The translations under genes were made by a program, and so were the position numbers. DNA of 64,000 bases from Nocardioides sp. AX2bis (GTDB lineage Bacteria; Actinomycetota; Actinomycetes; Propionibacteriales; Nocardioidaceae), in assembly GCF_902506435.1 (NCBI RefSeq), contig NZ_LR733215.1:3630344-3694343 (forward strand). Direction: 5' to 3'. This document shows positions 33,648 to 41,984 of this stretch, in pieces (the stretch's first letter is position 1; each line of letters starts with the position of its first letter). The notes beneath the pieces were generated by a model. It searched no databases and was not told the origin of the DNA. It saw only the letters and a program-made list of their open reading frames with translations.

Positions 33648-34317
33648 TCAGTCGGTGGGCTGGGCGTGCGCGTGGTCGGGGCCCAGGTCGCGCAACCGAC
33701 CCGGCCATGGGTCGTTGGGTGGTGGGTCGATGAGTGCCCAGCCGTCTGCGGCCCAGGAGTCGTAGGTGTCAGCCTCAGCGAGGAGGCGGTGGGCGTACTC
33801 GCGGAGCCGGGTGGCGTGTTCGGGCAGCGTGCTCCCGGCGGGGATGTCCACCTCGTCGGGGCGGGAGAGGAGGCTGCCGACCTTGGTGGGGTCGAGGTCG
33901 ACGGGGAGCAGGGCGCCGCGTCGGATCGCGCGGTGCTGGCCGAGGCGGTTGGTGAAGACCACGTGGGCGACCCCGGCGCGGCCGTAGTCTCCGCCGAGTT
34001 GGTTGCGTTGGTGGGTGCTGAGCTCGGCGGGGTCGAAGGGGCCTCGTACGACGCGGACCGTGCCGATGGGGCCGTCGGTCTCGGGGTCCCACTCGATGTC
34101 TTCGCCGGTGTTGCGGCGGGCCTGCTTGGCGGTGTCGCGGACGTGTTCGGCGGCGTGGTCGCGGTCGAAGACGATGACGGGAAGCCGGTTGAAGGGCGCT
34201 TTGTCGGGGTCGACGCGCCGGCGCCGGCGAGGTGCTGGGTGTTCGGGGCCTGGGGGGGCCCGGGTCCCGGGTCAGGACCAGCACGGGCGGGCGGGCGGGG
34301 TCGTGGTCGGCGTCCAT
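33648..34317 (-). pseudogene. Hypothetical gene interrupted by a frameshift (possible ssd-island fusion)
   Basis: From about 34250 to 33648 one minus-strand frame has clear coding character (FNRLPVIVFDRDHAAEHVRD, then WDPETDGPIGTVRVVRGPFD, then HVVFTNRLGQHRAIRRGALL) but no start codon before a stop at about 34271. A start exists in another frame, ATG 34317 with a ribosome site, reading MDADHDPARPPVLVLTRDPG. Removing one base from the 7-base C run (minus strand) near 34250 joins them into one ~223-residue protein. Alternatively, the first residues belong to the lost ssd gene and the junction is the island edge. Function unknown. Confidence 0.55.
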
Positions 34318-34476
34318 GGATCGAGGCTGCCCCCCCGGACGGCGTCAGCCGCCCCGTGTCGCGGCGGCCTGTGGACGCCCTCCCCCCGACGCCCGGCTGT
34401 GGACGTCTCGTGGCCGGACTGGTGGCCGGTCCCGCGACGCACCCCACCGGCGCCGTCCCCGGCCTACGATGGCGCC

Positions 34477-35289
34477 ATGGCCGACGAGACGCCCCGGACG
34501 GCGCCGACCGCGGCCTTCTTCGACCTCGACAAGACGATCATCGCCAAGTCGAGCACCCTGGCCTTCTCCAAGCCCTTCCAGGCCGGCGGGCTGATCTCGC
34601 GGCGGGCGGTGCTGCGCTCGGCGTACTCGCAGTTCGTCTACCTCGTGGGCGGTGCCGACCACGACCAGATGGAGAAGATGCGCGCGTTCATGTCGCAGCT
34701 GTGCGCGGGCTGGGACGTGGCGACGGTGCGCGAGATCGTCGCCGAGACCCTCCACCACGTGGTCGACCCGCTCGTCTACGACGAGGCCGTCTCGCTCATC
34801 GAGGAGCACCACCGCGCGGGACGCGACGTCGTGATCGTGTCGACCTCGGGCTCCGAGGTGGTCGAGCCGATCGGCGCCATGCTCGGCGCCGACCACGTGG
34901 TGGCCACCCGGCTGGAGGTCGTGGACGGTCGCTACACCGGCGAGATCTCCTACTACGCCTACGCCGAGGAGAAGGCCCGCGCGATCACCGCCCTGGCCGC
35001 CGAGCACGGCTACGACCTCGACCGGTGCTTCGGCTACAGCGACTCGGTCACCGACGTCCCGATGCTCGAGGCGGTGGGCCACCCGCACGCGGTCAACCCC
35101 GACCGGGACCTGCGCCGCACGGCCGCCGCCCGGGGCTGGCCGGTGCTGGTCTTCAGCCGGCCCGTCACCCTGCGCTCCCGGCTGCACCTGCCCTCGACCC
35201 GGCCCACGCTGGCCGCGCTGGCCGTGGGCGGCGCGGTCGCGGTGGGCGGGGTCGTCTGGGCCGGCGCCCGACGCCGCCAGGTGACGTGA
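34477..35289 (+). CDS. HAD-IB family phosphatase
   Basis: A 270-residue HAD-superfamily hydrolase of subfamily IB (SerB/CicA-like, Rv3661-like). Motif I FFDLDKTI at about residues 15-22, motif II VIVSTSGSEVVEP with a catalytic Ser/Thr, motif III Lys in AEEKARAI, and motif IV GYSDSVTDVPML. A C-terminal hydrophobic helix (about 238-262) with a basic end suggests membrane anchoring. The ATG at 34477 is preferred over an out-of-frame ATG at 34469. In relatives it is divergent from ssd and tadA, which are missing here. Confidence 0.9.
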   Translation: MADETPRTAPTAAFFDLDKTIIAKSSTLAFSKPFQAGGLISRRAVLRSAYSQFVYLVGGADHDQMEKMRAFMSQLCAGWDVATVREIVAETLHHVVDPLVYDEAVSLIEEHHRAGRDVVIVSTSGSEVVEPIGAMLGADHVVATRLEVVDGRYTGEISYYAYAEEKARAITALAAEHGYDLDRCFGYSDSVTDVPMLEAVGHPHAVNPDRDLRRTAAARGWPVLVFSRPVTLRSRLHLPSTRPTLAALAVGGAVAVGGVVWAGARRRQVT

Positions 35290-35328
35290 CCTCCGACCCT
35301 GGTCCTGGTCCGACACGCCGGGACCCTC

Positions 35329-35357
35329 TTGTGCGCCAGGTCACATCGGCGTAGAAC
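35329..35357 (+). promoter_or_regulatory. Promoter of the Ms1-type RNA
   Basis: TTGTGC (-35, 35329-35334) and TAGAAC (-10, 35352-35357) are separated by exactly 17 bp, placing a start near 35364. This agrees with housekeeping sigma consensus in actinobacteria and precedes the non-coding stretch between the HAD gene and the Rv3662c-like gene. Confidence 0.55.
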
Positions 35358-35363
35358 AGGGAT

Positions 35364-35522
35364 CAGAACTCCACAGACGGCACATGACCGGGTACCCACG
35401 CGGCGAACCACCCTTCCGACAGGGCGCTGACCCCGGCAAGACCGCGGCAGCAGACAACTGCACGCCTGGTAGCCCAAGGCTCATGTGCATCGGTGGCATC
35501 CGGGCCCTGCCCGGGTGCCACC
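35364..35522 (+). ncRNA. Ms1/MTS2823-type RNA (6S-like, RNA polymerase core-binding)
   Basis: The interval between the HAD phosphatase (Rv3661-like) and the Rv3662c-like gene is where mycobacteria encode MTS2823/Ms1 and Streptomyces encodes scr3559, an abundant RNA that binds core RNA polymerase. Here the 268-bp gap is non-coding, has a good promoter, and ends in a 14-bp hairpin, GGTGGCATCCGGGC (35492-35505) with GCCCGGGTGCCACC (35509-35522), one G-T pair and a 3-nt loop. Exact ends are inferred; no U-run follows the hairpin. Identification rests mainly on synteny. Confidence 0.65.
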
Positions 35523-35557
35523 ACTACGTCCGGGCACAGGTGACCGGCCCGGACGGC

Positions 35558-36307
35558 TCAGAGCGCCTCGCGGCGCAGCGGGCTGGCCTCGGCCCCCGCC
35601 ACCCAGGCCTCCGCGGCGTAGAGCGCCCAGGCGTGGACCCCGGCCCGGCCGCCCTCGGCGTACCCGCGCAGGTTCGACTCGTACTCCGCCCGCAGGGCCA
35701 GGTGGCCGGCCTCCGGGACCACCAGCGACTTCTCGTCCACCCCGCGGGCGACGGCCACGAGGCGCTCGACGGCGCGGGCCACCAGGCCGTCGTGGCTGCC
35801 GAAGCAGGCCGCGGTGGCCAGCTCGGCGTGCACCACGGCGGCCACGAGCAGGGCCGGGGCGGAGGTCGGCGCGGTCAGCAGGTCGGCGACGCCGCGCAGC
35901 CGGCGCGCACCGTCGCCGTCACGGGGGCGTCCGCGACGCTCGGCGGGCTGCGAGCCGGTCGCGGCCAGCGCGTGGAGGCGGGCCAGCGCCTGCAGGGGCG
36001 CGGCACGCAGGGTGGGGGCGAGCCCGAGGAGCTCCGTGGCCACCCGCACCGCGTCCCCGGCCGCGGCGTCGCCCTCGCCGTCGCGGACCTCGGCCAGGGT
36101 CGAGGTGGACCCCTCGAGCACCGCGCTCGCGTGCGCCCCGCGCAGCAGCGACTCGGCGGTGGTCTCGGGGCTCGTGCGGCGCAGGCCGCGGTCGCGCAGC
36201 ATCACGTCGATGCCGTCCCGGGCGGAGGCGTAGGCGCTCGGCACCCCCTCGGCGGAGGCCAGCCAGGCGAGCGGGTCGGCGGCGGGCACTGCGGGCGGGA
36301 CGGGCAC
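35558..36307 (-). CDS. Rv3662c-like protein with degenerate Fic-type fold
   Basis: A 249-residue protein, often annotated loosely as an oxidoreductase. LLRGAHASAVLEGSTSTL resembles the inhibitory-helix region of Fic proteins ((S/T)xxxE(G/N)), and VHAELATAACFGSHDGLVARA aligns with the Fic active-site helix (HxFxDGNGR), but the motif has lost the Asn and the His position reads Ala/Cys. I infer an inactive or altered Fic-like protein. The GTG at 36307 is chosen as the first start before the divergent methyltransferase. It is convergent to the Ms1-type RNA, the conserved arrangement. Confidence 0.65.
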   Translation of the reverse strand: MPVPPAVPAADPLAWLASAEGVPSAYASARDGIDVMLRDRGLRRTSPETTAESLLRGAHASAVLEGSTSTLAEVRDGEGDAAAGDAVRVATELLGLAPTLRAAPLQALARLHALAATGSQPAERRGRPRDGDGARRLRGVADLLTAPTSAPALLVAAVVHAELATAACFGSHDGLVARAVERLVAVARGVDEKSLVVPEAGHLALRAEYESNLRGYAEGGRAGVHAWALYAAEAWVAGAEASPLRREAL

Positions 36308-36351
36308 AGCGGTCGAGCCTAGGAGACGGGCACGGCGGTAACCTCGCCGGG

Positions 36352-37251
36352 ATGAACGACGAGCAGCAGCAGCCCGAGGCCGACCCCGCGCCGGGACGAC
36401 CCGCACGGGCCTTCGGCGCCGTGGCCGACGCCTACGACCGGGGGCGACCCGGCTACCCCCGCGAGGCCGCGACCTGGCTGACCGGCACCCGGCCGCTGTC
36501 GGTGCTCGAGCTCGGTGCCGGCACCGGCAAGCTCACCACCGAGCTGGTCGCCCTGGGCCACGACGTCCACGCCACCGACCCCGACCAGGACATGCTGTCG
36601 CGCCTGTCGCTGCGACTGCCCGAGGTGCGCGTCACCCAGGCCCCGGCGGAGGAGCTGCCCGTGCCCGACCGCTCGGTCGACGTGGTGGTCGGCGCGCAGT
36701 GCTTCCACTGGTTCGACCTCGACCGGGCGCTGCCGGAGATCGTGCGGGTGCTGCGGCCCGGCGGGCACGTCGCGATGGTGTGGAACGAGCGCGACGAGCG
36801 GATCCCGTGGGTGCGTCGGCTGGGGCGGATCCTCGGCGGCACCGGCCAGCCGCGCGACTGGACGACGCTGCTGAGCGCCTCGGGCCTGTTCGGCTTCGTC
36901 GACGAGACGTCCTTCGGGGCCTGGCAGACCCTGGACCGGGACCGGCTGCGCGACATGGTGCTGTCCCGCTCGCACGTGCGGGTGCGGGACGAGGAGGAGC
37001 GCGAGCGCGTCCTGGCCGAGGCCCTGGCGCTCTACGACGGCTTCGGCCGCGGCTGGGAGGGCCTCCAGCTGCCCTGGAGCGCGCGCTGCTTCCGCGCGAC
37101 GGTCGCACCGCGTCGTGGCGTCGACCTGACGGCCGGTGCGCAGGACCCGGCAGACGACGCCCCGCCCGCGGAGCAGGCCGGACCCGCTCAGGACGCGGTG
37201 GACCCGCCGACCGACGACGACACCGGCACGCTGCTCATCGACTTCCGCTGA
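36352..37251 (+). CDS. Class I SAM-dependent methyltransferase
   Basis: A 299-residue methyltransferase of the UbiE/Methyltransf_11 type. Motif I VLELGAGTGKLTTEL at about residues 49-63, the acidic end of beta2 at HATDPDQDML, motif post-I APAEELPVPDRSVDVVVGAQCFHWFD and motif III EIVRVLRPGGHVAMVWNE. The C-terminal ~45 residues are acidic and disordered. The ATG at 36352 faces the Fic-like gene. Its 3' end overlaps the convergent chelatase gene by 17 bp. Substrate unknown. Confidence 0.85.
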   Translation: MNDEQQQPEADPAPGRPARAFGAVADAYDRGRPGYPREAATWLTGTRPLSVLELGAGTGKLTTELVALGHDVHATDPDQDMLSRLSLRLPEVRVTQAPAEELPVPDRSVDVVVGAQCFHWFDLDRALPEIVRVLRPGGHVAMVWNERDERIPWVRRLGRILGGTGQPRDWTTLLSASGLFGFVDETSFGAWQTLDRDRLRDMVLSRSHVRVRDEEERERVLAEALALYDGFGRGWEGLQLPWSARCFRATVAPRRGVDLTAGAQDPADDAPPAEQAGPAQDAVDPPTDDDTGTLLIDFR

Positions 37252-37984
37252 CCCGTCGCCCCGGCCAGCGCCGGGCCGACTCCAGCGCACCCGCGCGCTG
37301 ACCGACCAGGGCCACCACCTCGGGGTGCGTCCCGAGCACGTCGGCCACGACCGTCGCCCCGGCCGCCAGGGCCTGCTCGGCGACCCTCCGGGCGAAGAAG
37401 CCCGGCGCCAGGAGGTAGGGGGAGACGGCGTCGCCGGGTCGTACGACCTCGTCCACGCGGGGCCCGATCCCCGACATCACCGCCAGCCGCGCCGGGCCTC
37501 CCCAGGCCCGACCGAGCAGCTCGGCGGCGCGCGCGAGGTCACGCTGGGCCAGCGGGTCGCTGGACCCGGCGGCGACCAGCACCACGGGGCAGCCCGGCGC
37601 GGCGCCGGCCTCGCGGAGCCGGTCGACCTGGGCGGTGGCCAGACGGGCGTGCGGGCCGAGCGAGCGGCCGACCCGGACCGCCACCCGGGCGCCGTCGCCG
37701 GCCCGGGGAACGTCCTCGCGGACGTGCATGCCGGTCGTGAGCAGCAGCGGCACGACCACCGCGGGCTCGTCCAGCCCGGCCAGCACGTCGGCGACCAGGG
37801 GCTCGGCGAGCTCCACGAAGGAGCCCGTCACCCGGCGTCCCGAGCGTCCGGCCAGGGTGGCCGCGAGGGTCAGGGCGACCTCGTTGCCGGCGGGGGTGCG
37901 GGTGCCGTGCGCCACCGTCACGACGTCACCCGCCGCGGCGGGGCCCGGACCCGTCCGGGGGCGGGGCACGGCGTCGTCGGTCAC
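37235..37984 (-). CDS. CbiX/SirB-type sirohydrochlorin chelatase
   Basis: A 249-residue double-domain chelatase-like protein. VVTVAHGTRTPAGNE at about residue 21 has the metal-binding His, and PLLLTTGMHVREDVPRA carries the second His (pattern LxxGxHxxxDxP). These enzymes insert Fe2+ or Co2+ into sirohydrochlorin for siroheme or cobalamin. The second half (CPVVLVAAGSSDPLAQRDL, and DVLGTHPEVVALV near the C terminus) repeats the fold. No siroheme or cobalamin genes adjoin, so metal choice is open. Confidence 0.85.
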   Translation of the reverse strand: MTDDAVPRPRTGPGPAAAGDVVTVAHGTRTPAGNEVALTLAATLAGRSGRRVTGSFVELAEPLVADVLAGLDEPAVVVPLLLTTGMHVREDVPRAGDGARVAVRVGRSLGPHARLATAQVDRLREAGAAPGCPVVLVAAGSSDPLAQRDLARAAELLGRAWGGPARLAVMSGIGPRVDEVVRPGDAVSPYLLAPGFFARRVAEQALAAGATVVADVLGTHPEVVALVGQRAGALESARRWPGRRVSGSR

Positions 37985-38023
37985 CGGCCCAGCCTAGTCG
38001 GCGGCGTAGGGCACCATGCCCTC

Positions 38024-39136
38024 ATGCGCGGCTGGCGGCGACCCCACCTCGGCACCGAGGCTGACCGGGCGACGTTCCGCACCCTGCACCGGGCCTCCCT
38101 GGCCGCTCCCGCGCTGCGGGAGGGTCTGACCGCGGCGAGCAGCGAGCGGTCGATCCGCCACCTGCGGATCCTGCTCGGCACTCCTGCCCTGGCCCTGACC
38201 GACACCGAGCAGCCCCTGGCCTGGGACGGCGAGGGCCGCCACCACCTCGAGGGTGCGGGCGGGCTCGCGCGCCTGGCCATCGAGCGGGGTCAGACCCGGG
38301 TCGTCAGCGGCGCGGAGGTCACCTGTCACGAGGGCGGCTGCCCCGTGCGGGTGGCGGTCATCAGCCCGCTGGTGGTCGAGGACCTCATCGTCGGGACCCT
38401 GCAGGCCTACGCCCCGCGCAGCACCGCCGGGCTGGCGCGGGCCGCCGACGAGGTCGCCGGCTGGGTCTCCGGGCAGCTCGCGCTGGCCGAGCTCGACGCC
38501 TCGCGGACGCGGCTGATGGAGGCCGAGGTCCGGGCGCTGCGGGCCCAGATCAGCCCCCACTTCGTCTACAACTCCCTCGGCGCGATCGCCAGCTTCGTGC
38601 GCACCGACCCCGACCGGGCCCGGGAGCTGCTCCTGGAGTTCGCCGACTTCACCCGCTACTCCTTCCGCCGGCACGGGGACTACACCACCCTGGCCGAGGA
38701 GCTGCGCTCGATCGAGCGCTACCTGCTGCTCGAGCAGGCCCGCTTCGGCGACCGGCTGCGGGTCACCCTGCGCGTGGCGCCCGAGGTGCTGCCGGTCGCC
38801 GTGCCCTTCCTGTGCGTGCAGCCGCTGGTGGAGAATGCCGTGCAGCACGGGCTCGGCGCCGACGACGGGGTCGGTCACATCACCATCGCGGCCCACGACC
38901 GGGGGCAGGACTGCGTGATCGAGGTCGAGGACGACGGCGCGGGCGAGGACCCCGAGCGGGTGCGCCGCGCGCTGGCCGGGGACAGCAGCCTGGACTCGGT
39001 GGGGCTCGGCAACGTCGACGCCCGGCTCCGGGCGGCCTTCGGCGACGAGTACGGCCTGGTGGTCGAGACCGCCCCGGGCACCGGCACCAAGGTCGTCCTG
39101 CGCGTGCCGAAGTTCGCCCCCGGGGTGCAGGCGTGA
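38024..39136 (+). CDS. Cytosolic LytS-type sensor histidine kinase
   Basis: A 370-residue kinase without membrane segments. A GAF-like input domain covers about residues 20-155 and includes Cys pair C101/C106 (TCHEGGCPVRV), a possible metal or redox site. The His_kinase domain has phospho-acceptor His179 in QISPHFVYNSLG, then HATPase with ENAVQHG, DDGAG and GLGNVDARL boxes. It is followed with a GTGA overlap by its LytTR regulator, and the pair precedes acetate-type symporters, like known pyruvate/acetate-responsive LytS/LytTR systems. Confidence 0.9.
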   Translation: MRGWRRPHLGTEADRATFRTLHRASLAAPALREGLTAASSERSIRHLRILLGTPALALTDTEQPLAWDGEGRHHLEGAGGLARLAIERGQTRVVSGAEVTCHEGGCPVRVAVISPLVVEDLIVGTLQAYAPRSTAGLARAADEVAGWVSGQLALAELDASRTRLMEAEVRALRAQISPHFVYNSLGAIASFVRTDPDRARELLLEFADFTRYSFRRHGDYTTLAEELRSIERYLLLEQARFGDRLRVTLRVAPEVLPVAVPFLCVQPLVENAVQHGLGADDGVGHITIAAHDRGQDCVIEVEDDGAGEDPERVRRALAGDSSLDSVGLGNVDARLRAAFGDEYGLVVETAPGTGTKVVLRVPKFAPGVQA

Positions 39137-39912
39137 CCGGCGAGGGCACACCGGTCGCACCGGGCGGGCTGACCGCGCTCGTCGTCGACGACGAGCGGCC
39201 CGCCCTCGACGAGCTGGCGTGGCTGCTCTCGCACGACGACCGGGTCGCCGACGTGCTGACGGCCGGCAACGCCGCCGAGGCGCTGGTCGTCCTGGCCGCG
39301 CACGACGTCGACTGCGTCTTCCTCGACGTGCAGATGCCCGGGCGCAGCGGGCTCGAGCTCGGCGAGGCGCTGGCCCGGGCCGTGCCGGCGCCGCCGGTGG
39401 TGTTCGTGACGGCGCACGAGGAGCACGCGGTCGAGGCCTTCGACCTGAACGCCGTCGACTACGTCCTCAAGCCCGTCCGCGCCGAGCGCCTCGCCGAGGC
39501 CGTCCGCCGCGTGGTCGAGGGGCGGGGGGCCGAGGCCCGGGACGCCGAGCGAGCCCCCGCCACCGGCACCGCGGCGCTGATCCCGGTCGAGCTCGGCGGC
39601 GTGACGCGGTTCGTCGACCGGGCGGAGGTGACCCACGTCGAGGCCCAGGGCGACTACGCGCGGCTCTTCACCCCGACCGGCTCCCACCTGGTGCGCGTGC
39701 CCCTCTCGACGCTCGAGGCCGAGTGGGGGCCGGCCGGCTTCGTGCGGGTGCACCGCTCCCTGCTGGTGTCGCTGGCCCACGTCACGCAGATCCGGATGGA
39801 CGCCGGACGCTGCACGGTCCTGGTCGGCGCCGACGACCCCGTCGAGCTCGGCGTCAGCCGGCGCCACACCCGCGCCCTGCGCGAGCTGCTCGTGCGACGG
39901 ACCGCCCCGTGA
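39133..39912 (+). CDS. LytTR family response regulator
   Basis: A 259-residue regulator. Receiver domain about residues 14-125 with acidic pair Asp19-Asp20-Glu21, phospho-acceptor Asp65 (FLDVQMPG), Thr93 and Lys113 (VLKPV). LytTR DNA-binding domain about 155-255 (RFVDRAEVTHVEAQGDYARLF...FVRVHRSLLVSLAHV). The GTG at 39133 overlaps the kinase stop. Likely controls the two symporter units downstream. Its stop codon falls in a tandem 11-bp repeat. Confidence 0.92.
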   Translation: MTGEGTPVAPGGLTALVVDDERPALDELAWLLSHDDRVADVLTAGNAAEALVVLAAHDVDCVFLDVQMPGRSGLELGEALARAVPAPPVVFVTAHEEHAVEAFDLNAVDYVLKPVRAERLAEAVRRVVEGRGAEARDAERAPATGTAALIPVELGGVTRFVDRAEVTHVEAQGDYARLFTPTGSHLVRVPLSTLEAEWGPAGFVRVHRSLLVSLAHVTQIRMDAGRCTVLVGADDPVELGVSRRHTRALRELLVRRTAP

Positions 39913-39959
39913 GCGCCCCATGTGCACCCCGTGAGCACCCCGTGAGCGCCCCGTGAGCG
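39905..39959 (+). repeat. Five tandem 11-bp repeats across stop and next start
   Basis: The unit CCCCGTGAGCG occurs as copies at 39905, 39916 (diverged), 39927, 39938 and 39949. The first copy contains the TGA of the response regulator and the last contains the GTG start of the next gene. Every good copy holds a GTGA stop/start overlap, so changes in copy number would alter the spacing and possible starts of the downstream gene. Confidence 0.8.
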
Positions 39960-40318
39960 AGGTCCCGCCGCGGGTCCGGGTCACCGGCCCCGAGCGGCGT
40001 ACGACCGCCCTGCCGCGGTCCTCCGACCTCGAGGAGGAGGCGTCGCTCGAGGCGGTCTACCTCGGCTCGCTGCTGCGCGCGCAGCTCGCGCTGGCCACCC
40101 GGGTGCTGCTCCTGCTCGCGGTCAGCGTCGGCTCGCTTCCGCTGCTGTTCCTCGTGGACGGCGTGGCGGCGGTCCGGCTCGGCGGGGTGCCGCTGGCCTG
40201 GGTGCTGCTCGGCGGCCTGGTCTACCCGTGGCTGGTGCTGCTGGGGTGGCGCTACGTGCGCCGGGCCGAGCGCAACGAGCGCGACTTCGTCGAGCTCACC
40301 GACCGGCGCGCGCGGTGA
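39953..40318 (+). CDS. Small membrane protein paired with symporter (DUF485-like position)
   Basis: A 121-residue protein with two transmembrane helices (about residues 47-70 and 78-98) and a charged C-terminal tail. Topology and gene context match the DUF485-type subunits that precede acetate symporters, though sequence similarity is weak. The GTG start at 39953 lies in the last 11-bp repeat and its stop overlaps the symporter GTG (GTGA). It probably assists assembly or regulation of the adjoining SSS transporter. Confidence 0.7.
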   Translation: MSEVPPRVRVTGPERRTTALPRSSDLEEEASLEAVYLGSLLRAQLALATRVLLLLAVSVGSLPLLFLVDGVAAVRLGGVPLAWVLLGGLVYPWLVLLGWRYVRRAERNERDFVELTDRRAR

Positions 40319-41853
40319 ACCTGGAGAGCCTGCCGGGGGCCGTGGCCGTGGTGCTGGTCGCCGTGGCGACGGTGGTCATCGGCACCTGGGGGCTGCGGCT
40401 CTCGCGCACCACCAGCGACTTCCTCGTGGCGTCGCGGACGGTCGGGCCCGCGATGAACGCCTCGGCGATCGCCGGGGAGTACCTCTCGGCCGCCTCGTTC
40501 CTCGGTGTCGCCGGGCTGGTGCTCACCTTCGGCGCCGACATGGCGTGGTATCCGATCGGCTGGACCGCGGGCTACCTCGTCCTGCTCGTGCTGGTGGCCG
40601 CGCCCCTGCGGCGTTCGGGCGCCTACACGCTGCCGGACTTCGCCGAGGCGAGGCTCGGCTCGCGCGGGGCGCGGTCCGCGTGCTCGCTGCTGGTGGTGGC
40701 GATCGGCTGGCTCTACCTGCTGCCGCAGTTCCAGGGTGCCGGGATCACGCTGGCCGCCGCGCTCGACGCCCCGCGGTGGGTGGGCCCGGTGACGGTGGGG
40801 GCGGTGGTGCTGGTCAGCGTGGGGACCGGCGGGATGCGCAGCATCACCCTGGTGCAGGCCGTGCAGTACTGGCTGAAGCTGACCGCCCTGCTCGTCCCGG
40901 TGAGCGTGCTGCTCGTGGTCTGGCTCGGCGACGGCAGCCCGGGTCCGGTCGGCGGGGGCGACGCCGCCGGCGGTGGGAGCTGGTCGCTGCCGCTGGCCGA
41001 GGGCGGCGGCCAGGGGCTGTACTCGACCTACTCGCTGATCGTCGCCACGTTCCTGGGCACCATGGGCCTGCCGCACGTCGTCGTCCGCTTCTACACCAAC
41101 CCCGACGGCCGGGCCGCCCGTCGGACGACGCTCGTGGTGCTGGGCCTGCTCGGCGCCTTCTACGTCCTGCCCCCGGTGTACGCCGCGCTCGGCCGGGTCT
41201 ACGGCGCCGCACCGGCGCGGGCGGACTCCCTGGTGCTCGACCTGCCGCGGCTGATGGTGCCGGGGCTCGGCGGCGAGCTGCTGACCGGCCTGGTGACCGC
41301 CGGGGCGTACGCCGCCTTCCTGTCGACCTCCTCGGGCCTGACCGTCGCGGTGGCGGGCGTGCTGACCCAGGACCTGACGGCGCGGGCCCGGCTCGGGGGC
41401 CTCCGGCTGCCCGACGCCGCGGCCTTCCGGCTGGCCGTCGTCGTGGCGGTCGCGGTGCCGCTGGCCACGGCGCTGGCCCTGCCCGACCTCGGCGTCGCGC
41501 GGGCCGTCGGGCTGGCCTTCGCGGTCGCGGCGTCCACCTTCTGCCCGCTGCTGGTGCTGGGCATCTGGTGGCCGGGCCTGACCGCGCCGGGCGCCGTGGC
41601 CGGCCTGGTCACCGGGGGCCTGGGGTCGGCCGCGGCGGTGGCGTGGACCCTCGTCGACGGCACCTCGCCCGGGCCGGTGGCCACCGGCTGGACGGCCACC
41701 CTGCTCGGCCAGCCCGCTGCCTGGAGCGTGCCGCTGTCCTTCGCGACCATGGTGCTCCTCAGCCTGGCCACCCGCAGCCGCCGCCCCGCCCACACGCGGC
41801 GGTTCCTGGTCCGGCTGCACACGCCGGAGGCGCTCGAGGTCGACCGGGGCTGA
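40315..41853 (+). CDS. Solute:sodium symporter, acetate-type
   Basis: A 512-residue SSS-family transporter with 13 predicted helices: VASRTVGPAMNASAIAGEYLSAASFLGVAGL in the first Na+-site region and ATFLGTMGLPHVVVRFYTNPDGRAAR, the conserved central motif of ActP-type carriers. It likely imports acetate or another short monocarboxylate with Na+. It shares the motif set of the second symporter at 42338 but is clearly divergent, suggesting different affinity or substrate. Under the LytS/LytTR system by context. Confidence 0.88.
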   Translation: MNLESLPGAVAVVLVAVATVVIGTWGLRLSRTTSDFLVASRTVGPAMNASAIAGEYLSAASFLGVAGLVLTFGADMAWYPIGWTAGYLVLLVLVAAPLRRSGAYTLPDFAEARLGSRGARSACSLLVVAIGWLYLLPQFQGAGITLAAALDAPRWVGPVTVGAVVLVSVGTGGMRSITLVQAVQYWLKLTALLVPVSVLLVVWLGDGSPGPVGGGDAAGGGSWSLPLAEGGGQGLYSTYSLIVATFLGTMGLPHVVVRFYTNPDGRAARRTTLVVLGLLGAFYVLPPVYAALGRVYGAAPARADSLVLDLPRLMVPGLGGELLTGLVTAGAYAAFLSTSSGLTVAVAGVLTQDLTARARLGGLRLPDAAAFRLAVVVAVAVPLATALALPDLGVARAVGLAFAVAASTFCPLLVLGIWWPGLTAPGAVAGLVTGGLGSAAAVAWTLVDGTSPGPVATGWTATLLGQPAAWSVPLSFATMVLLSLATRSRRPAHTRRFLVRLHTPEALEVDRG

Positions 41854-41984
41854 GGTCCGCCCGCACGACCGCTCGCCGCGCCGGGCCGACCGCTCGCCGC
41901 AGCACCGCCGGTCGGCCCTCGTCGGCGCGACGTGACGCCCCTAGCGTGACGCCGGTCACTACTCCCGCACCGAGAGGCGCACCG

